This document shows positions 55,601-64,000 of a stretch of DNA of 64,000 nucleotides, one piece after another. The notes under the pieces are model-generated. The model was not told the origin of the DNA and did no database searches. It saw only the letters and a program-made list of their open reading frames with translations. How positions within the stretch are numbered: the first letter of the stretch is position 1; each line of letters begins with the position of its first letter. Made by a program: the position numbers and the translations under genes. The stretch comes from Sorex araneus (lineage: Eukaryota; Chordata; Mammalia; Eulipotyphla; Soricidae), in contig NC_073307.1 of the NCBI RefSeq assembly GCF_027595985.1, positions 37,452,234 through 37,516,233 of the forward strand, read 5' to 3'.

Positions 55601-57395
55601 GTCATGCAACCAACCTCAGAAGACGGCCTGAAGCTAAGACTGAGGAGGGTGGACTGAAACTATGGGTGGGGCTACAGATATCAGTAACGTAGCTAGGAAA
55701 GGGAGCAGGAAATTACCACACCCAGTATTGGAGATGGGTATTAACAGATACTCACACTGGGAGACTGATAGCTAATGCCACCTAGCAAGGAACGGGGGCT
55801 CCTCAGTTCAAGGTAGATTTGTGTACCTTGTAGCCAGATCTTATTATCCATATCTGAAACCAAGGACAAAGAGGTGGTTCCGGAGACTGACTGTGTGGTG
55901 ACTTAGCATTTGAGCAGCTAGCTAGTTGCAGGCATGGGTCTCTGTGTGCACCTGAGCGAGGGAAAGGAACAATGTGAGGGGGGACTGAACAGTATCACTG
56001 TGCACAGTGGGACTGCAAAACTTGGACCACAGGCATAGGATATGAAAAACAAGCAGATACATTCATTACCATAGAGAGAAGCCCTAACCTGAAATGCACT
56101 CAATCAGGGATCAGTAACATCCTGACAATAACCCTTAAGTGAGATATGTTCCCACCGTATGAATGGGATTGGGGAAAGACACGGAAATCAGATCCTATAT
56201 TGCTGGGAAAGACCCTGGCAGTGAGTTTACTCTTCAGAAACTAGAAATCCCCAGATTGAAGACAGCTAGAGGCCCGCACTGGGAAGTGTGGAACACAGCT
56301 TGCAAAGGCTGTTCCCACCTTGGGAGATGGGGAACCATTTTTCAATGTTGATCCCTATACCTTGGGCCACCACTACAGAACTCCCTAATTGAAGTGCTAA
56401 TTGCTGCTTATTCTTATGTTAATGCCAGAGATGTGAGTAGGGACTCTTGGTTTTGCCTCCAGACCCCTTTACTATGTGGGGGTAAGGAATCTTGGGGAAT
56501 CTAAGTCAGGAAACTGACTGCCTTGGACAGACAGGGGTCCTGACCTTGGAAGAAATACAAGGTCAAGGTGTTAATATCACTTCCAGAGAGTACAATTTAG
56601 ATCTGTCCCCTTGTGATTTTTACTGTAACCAGATTCTACATTTAAATGTAAGCAGTGCAGGTGACCTGTACTCAAGGGCTCACCCCATGTTTGGCCTCAC
56701 TACATTTCACTCTATAGACTCTAGAGCAATGTGTAATGGTCAGCCTACTTCCCAAGTATATTACTATAGTGGCCAAGTCAGTAGGGAACCCATGACAGGG
56801 CTCAGGATGAGACAGTCAGTACCCATTCTTGTTCCTATTCTTACCAACAGCAGAATTGCCAGATAGGTAGGATTTGGGGTCTCTCCCTAGTAGCTAGAAA
56901 AGAACTTAAGGGCCCTATCTGAAAAGATTGACAACGACATTAAATACATGCACTTCTCAATGGAGAGGTTATAGGACCAGGTAGACTCCCTGGCTGACAT
57001 AGTGCTCCAGAACAGAAGGGTTTGAACCTCCTATTTCTAAGACAAGCAGGCATGGCACTGGGGGAACAGTGGTGTTTCTATGCCAACCACTCTGGAGTGT
57101 TTTGTGAGACACTTCAGAAAGTTAAGAACATGTTAGCTAGAGAGAAAGAGGCAAAAATCTGCAGGATGGTTTAAAAGAATGTTCAAATGGTCTGCCTGGA
57201 TGATCGATGATCACCCTCATAGCCTCCATAACAGGGCCACTAGTATTTATAATGCCCGCCCTAATGATTGGTCCCTGCGTTACTTATGCCTTAATGAGAT
57301 TTGTGGCAATGATCAAAATGATGATTGAGGCCCATTACGTAAAATCCACTATGTGTAAACAAGTCAAGGATTTGACTCAGTCACAAAGAAAAGAG
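55601..57395 (+). pseudogene. Endogenous gammaretrovirus-like env, broken
   Basis: Env is the surface/transmembrane glycoprotein precursor. The surface-subunit start region is recognisable near 55725-55830, and a Cys-rich CAQWDC motif lies at 56000-56017. A longer frame at 56492-56866 carries several N-glycosylation sequons (NIT, NVS). The transmembrane subunit follows: the conserved region after the fusion peptide at about 56930-57130, broken by stops and a shifted frame, then a hydrophobic anchor in the frame from 57207 (PLVFIMPALMIG). Similarity is spread over all frames, and stops are common. It runs to the polypurine tract at the 3' LTR. No functional product is expected. Confidence 0.82.
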
Positions 57396-57400
57396 GGGAA
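57385..57400 (+). other. Polypurine tract
   Basis: AAAGAAAAGAGGGGAA directly precedes the 3' LTR, the position and composition expected for the plus-strand primer of retroviral reverse transcription. Confidence 0.88.
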
Positions 57401-57904
57401 TGTGAAGACCCACACCACTTCGACAATATTTAGCTATTTAGCCTTGCTTAGTATTAGCACAGCCACTTGGAAAAATGCAGATTTTACCAGTTAACCTTCA
57501 GTTGGACCCACTAACACTCTGCCAGTGACTGTCAGTTGAACCAGATAACATCCATTTATGGGACTCAACTGAAAAGGCAGAACTACCCCCCATCCATTTA
57601 TGGGAATTAATGGGAATCAGCCGAAAAAACAGAATTACCCCTGCATGAATCAGTAGAGATAACCATTGAACCAATCAAGGAAAAAGTCACCAGAGAGTGG
57701 TATAAGACAGCAGGAAGGCACCTTGTGTTTTTAGTTTAAAAGGACCTTGGAAACAAGGGGAGGGATCGTTCTCCTAGTAGACAACCCTGACCAGTCAGCT
57801 TTCTCAGCTTTCTGAACTCAATGCTTGCTTGACTTGTGCTGAATAAAACTTTATATGACAAAACTCATTGCTTTATGTGGTCTTATGGATACCAGACCCT
57901 AACA
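57401..57904 (+). mobile_element. Provirus 3' LTR
   Basis: 504 bp, TGTGAAGACC...CTAACA, collinear with the 5' LTR. It has AACCAATCAAGG, a possible TATA-like GGTATAAGAC near 57700 and AATAAA at 57842-57847. It carries a local duplication around CCATCCATTTATGGGAATTA and other small indels relative to the 5' LTR. Confidence 0.94.
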
Positions 57905-57955
57905 GAGACCCCAAAATGAAAAACACCCAGACAAACACCCCCCCACCAAAAAAAT

Positions 57956-57956
<1 letters not shown>
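57905..57956 (+). repeat. SINE-A, right part (3' end) after the provirus
   Basis: GAGACCCCAAAATGAAAAAC continues the SINE-A terminus that stops at 52802. GTGAC (52798-52802) and GAGAC (57905-57909) form an imperfect 5-bp target duplication. Confidence 0.65.

Positions 57957-58040
<84 letters not shown>
57957..58040. repeat. (AG)n microsatellite
   Basis: About 40 AG units directly after the SINE tail. Confidence 0.97.
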
Positions 58041-58042
<2 letters not shown>

Positions 58043-59127
58043 TGGGATTCTTCTACTAAAAGAGAAATTAATTGATATTTGTGATATTAAATTTAATTGA
58101 CATTAACAGAGCAGCAGTGAGGGAATCACACTGTGCTCCTGCTTGGGTCCATGACTTCTCAGGCCAATCACTGCTGCACAGCTGTCAGGCTTCACATACC
58201 TTTATCTACTGCCTGCCCTTCACCATTAAGGAGTAACTGTGAGAACATTTCACAGGTTTGAAGTCATAGCTTCTGAAGGTATCAACAATTCATTGCTGAA
58301 GAAATCATTCTCTTTTGAGAATACAGAGGTTTTCACAGAAGTAAATTGGGGAGCAGGTAGTCGACAGAATGGTGAGCTGGCTTTCCTGTTGATAGAGACA
58401 CTCTGCCTTGATCATGGATGGGAACTCTTGGATTGATGTTCATTGCAACTTGGCTCCACAGAAGTTCTGCAGGCTGGCTAAGGGGGGGCCATAAGTGGAA
58501 TTTCCCCAGACAGCACATTAAGGTATGTTAGCTGGCTCATATTTATCCCAAGTGATGATTCTTACAAGAACTTGCCTTTTGCAGCCTTCAGGAACTTACT
58601 CAACTAATGACTGATGCAGATAAAAGCACCTTTGTTGTTTCACTTTGGAAGCAATGTGCCTAAGAATCTCCTTATAACCCTGAGTCGAAACTCATTTCAA
58701 TGCTGAGGAGAGAAAATTGGCTTATTTTTCCTGATATTTGACTTCTGCCCACTAGCAGCACACAGAAGGGTCTTTTGTAAAACAATGCCATTTAAACGTT
58801 CATCTGTTTAAGATAAACTCAGATGCACAGGCAAATTGCATGTACTCTAAGATTGCCATTTGCTTAATGACTCAATATTTTATCTTAAAAACCCACATTT
58901 AGCAGTTTATTTGCATTAGCCGACTTACTCTTATTAATAAAGCTGTCTAACATACAAATGGTAACTATGGGTTTTCTAAAGGTGACACAGAAACAATGGT
59001 AGAGGGTCTTGAGCAATTTGATGATAGTAGAGTACAGTAACTTTGTACACATCAATGCCTTAAACATTAACACTACTATAAACATATTACATAAACTATC
59101 ACAAAAATTGTTGTTTTTAAAAAAAGT
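58041..59127. other. Unique DNA, no gene seen
   Basis: No recognised repeat or exon. Confidence 0.5.
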
Positions 59128-59305
59128 TGGGGGCAGAAGAGGCAGTACAGGGGTTAAGGCACTTGTCTTTCAATGCTGCCAACCCCAGTTCAGTCGCTGG
59201 CACCATATATGGTCCTCAAGCACCACCAGGAATGATCCCTGTGCACAGAGCCAGGAGTAAGCTCTGAGCACAGATGGTGAGGTCCAACTCCCTTCCCAGA
59301 AAAAT
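59128..59305 (+). repeat. SINE-A, older copy
   Basis: GGGGGCAGAAGAGGCAGTAC head, CCCAGTTCAGTCGCTGGCAC, CATATATGGTCCTCAAGCAC, GAGCCAGGAGTAAGCTCTGA. Confidence 0.9.
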
Positions 59306-59351
59306 ATAAGTTTGGGATTCCAACAGTTGCAAAGTCCCTTCCTTTGTCCCA

Positions 59352-59495
59352 TAACGCAAGCTATTTGTGACCTTGAATTACCTATTCAGTCTAAGTTTCT
59401 TTGTGTGTAAAATAACAATGCTATCTATTTGTAATATTGATGTGAAATTTATATACGCTGATATATGGAAACAGTGCCTGGTCCACAGGAAACAC
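59352..59495 (+). repeat. MIR SINE (ancient)
   Basis: AGCTATTTGTGACCTTGAAT, TAAGTTTCTTTGTGTGTAAA and AACAGTGCCTGGTCCACAGG follow the MIR consensus from core to 3' end. Confidence 0.8.
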
Positions 59496-62459
<2,964 letters not shown>

Positions 62460-62635
62460 AGGCTGGAGTGATAGTACAGCTGGTAGGGCATTTGCCTTGT
62501 ACTCTGCCGACCCAGGTTTAATTCCCAGCATCCCATATGGTCCCCTGAGCACCACCAGGGGTAATTCCTGAGTGCAGAGTCAGGAGTAATCCCTGTGCAT
62601 CGCAGGGTGTGACCCAAAAAGCAAAAAAAAAAAAA
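62460..62635 (+). repeat. SINE-A, young copy
   Basis: GAGGCTGGAGTGATAGTACA head, CCCAGGTTTAATTCCCAGCA, CATCCCATATGGTCCCCTGA, GTGTGACCCAAAAAGC and a pure A tail. ATTGCTCA recurs on both sides. Confidence 0.95.
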
Positions 62636-62732
62636 ATTGCTCAAAAGAAAGCCTCAATGAGGCAAACTATCTCTTTGTGGACAAATGCTCTCATTTCAGT
62701 AGATGTTGGTAAGGTACTTTGAGTTCTTCTCC

Positions 62733-62767
62733 CCTCCCTCCCCCCTGCCCCCCTCCCCTCCCCCCAG
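62733..62767 (-). repeat. C-rich tract (quadruplex potential on the minus strand)
   Basis: Runs of three to six C separated by single T or G bases. Confidence 0.75.
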
Positions 62768-63522
62768 GTATAGTCCACCTCCTCCTCGTGGATGAATTGT
62801 AAATAGGGTTCTTTGTCATAGCTTGATCTTTATCATGATCATTTAGATTCTACTCTGTGGCTTGCTATTCAACTCTCTTCTTTAGATTCTCTCTCTAAAG
62901 AAAGTGCTTTGGACTATTTGATACCAAAAGACTCCTATGGTACCTTCTGGTGATGCAAAATGTAAGAGTTTACATAAGAGGAATCCATGAATTCACAATC
63001 CTCTACTTAGAACCGGAGAATAGTTTTCCTTTGTGGGGAGAAGGTAATCAACTGGGAATGTGACAGTGGTAGGAATAGGAAGAGCAATTCTGAGCTTGCT
63101 ACTCTCTGAACAGCTTTATTCTCATACTTTGAAGACTCTACTATTTCACCTCCTTTGGCTATTTATGAGGTTTTAGTTTCTGGTTTGTATAGTGCTTAAA
63201 GTATTAACTGCAAAATGTGCAAAAGCTTGGACATTTTATACAGATGTCTAGCTTTGGTTTCCTTTGCATTTTTGAAGGATATGACCATAGCAGCCATTAC
63301 CAAAAGATATGACTATAGCAACTGGGATAACCTTTTTTTTTTTCCATAATACCAGCTGTATTTTTTTTTTATAATATTCATCCTTTGTTCATGTATGGGC
63401 TAGTTTCTTCAATTTTGTAATGTGACTAGTATGTGCATTTGACTTACTATCCCTGCTCTCTAAACATTAATACATCCATATTTGAAAACAATTTTAAATG
63501 TCCTCAAATTTTTTAAGCTTTA
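62768..63522. other. Unique AT-rich DNA, no gene seen
   Basis: A small local repeat (ATGACCATAGCA and ATGACTATAGCA near 63281-63320) and T runs. Nothing else recognised. Confidence 0.5.
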
Positions 63523-63524
63523 TG

Positions 63525-64000
63525 TGTTAGGGCAGGACTGCCCTGGGCGGGGCCAAAGACAATGAAAACCGTGTATTTTCCATTCAGGCCTCTGCTATCT
63601 GCTTGCTCCAAGAGGAATGTGCGGGCTCCTGAGCTACGACCATATAAGGGGTGTATTCTAAACAGATAGCCTCCCCGGCTCAGCCCTCGGACCCATGCAG
63701 GCGTTTACGAAATTGTGACCTGTAAATCTATAAGCTGAACAAGCAGATGGGCCTAATGGGATTGGAGGGAGAGGCATGTCTAATTATGAACTTATTGGCT
63801 AGGGAATGCGCGGGCTCTGCTGTAACGGCCAGGGAAGGCCTATATAAGATCTCCTTTGGAGAAGCTCGGGGTCTTGCCCAACCTGCTGGACATGCCTGTC
63901 TGCGTCGGCGGCTGGACCCTGGCTAGCCAGTCTTACAATAAACTCTGCTTGCTGTTTGCAGTCTCTGGAGTCTGTCGGTAAGGGAGATCTCGATCTGCGC
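63525..64000 (+). mobile_element. Endogenous retrovirus LTR, continuing past the window
   Basis: Starts TGTTAGGGCAGG after AT-rich unique DNA. It has a GC-rich U3 with two related blocks (GAATGTGCGGGCTC near 63615 with CATATAAGG at 63641; GAATGCGCGGGCTC near 63804 with TATATAAG at 63841). A GC-rich R region and a poly(A) signal AATAAA (63937-63942) follow, then a pyrimidine/GT-rich stretch. It is unlike the LTRs at 52803 and 57401. Whether it is a solo LTR or heads a provirus lies outside the window. The class is not certain. Confidence 0.82.

Overview
The window is mammalian intergenic DNA, and its repeat content points to a shrew (family Soricidae, most likely Sorex). The dominant repeat is a tRNA-derived SINE with a Pol III A box (TAGCACAGCGG) and B box (GGTTCGATTCC), a fixed body and an A-rich tail. 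I recognise it as the SOR family of shrews. I call it SINE-A here. A second family (SINE-B, with a longer-bodied variant SINE-C) shares the tRNA-like head but has another body and ends in CAGTGA-type repeats instead of poly(A). Species assignment is inference from memory of repeat families. I found no intact host protein-coding gene and no convincing functional RNA gene. Nearly all open frames are chance frames or lie inside repeats.

Layout. 1-13.6 kb: AT-rich unique DNA with many SINEs, a composite retroposon (4487-5100) and an L1-type 3' end. 13.6-16.7 kb: a decayed retrocopy of the C-terminal half of MIA2/CTAGE5, split by three later retroposons. 18-22.6 kb: SINEs, an older L1 3' end, a nested pair of L1-tailed non-autonomous retroposons, and an ancient L1 fragment. 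22.9-24.6 kb: an ancient MLT1-type MaLR provirus remnant, followed by an L2 end interrupted by a young SINE. 26.8-29.5 kb: unique DNA. 30.84-33.5 kb: a diverged satellite of about 160-bp units rich in TTAGGG-like words. 35-48 kb: SINEs, two further composite retroposons (35376-36005 and, reversed, about 47770-48150), a third kind with duplicated GC-rich modules (43333-44325), three candidate CTCF sites, and a small CpG-rich exon-like frame on the minus strand. 49.4-51.1 kb: L1 3' ends, one of them young, with ORF2 open to its stop codon and a 17-bp target-site duplication.

52.8-57.9 kb: a gammaretrovirus-like endogenous provirus with two LTRs, a tRNA-Pro-like primer binding site, gag and env remnants and a polypurine tract, but no recognisable pol. 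It is inserted near the 3' end of a SINE-A. 58-63.5 kb: mostly unique DNA with a MIR and further SINEs. 63.5-64 kb: a different LTR that runs off the window.

The repeats form a readable insertion history: L2, MIR and MLT1 are oldest; then the MIA2 retrocopy and degenerate SINEs; then the provirus and composite retroposons; then SINEs and L1 copies with perfect target-site duplications. The least explained items are the modular composite retroposons, which put different GC-rich 5' modules on shared SINE-C or L1-like 3' ends, and the telomere-like satellite.
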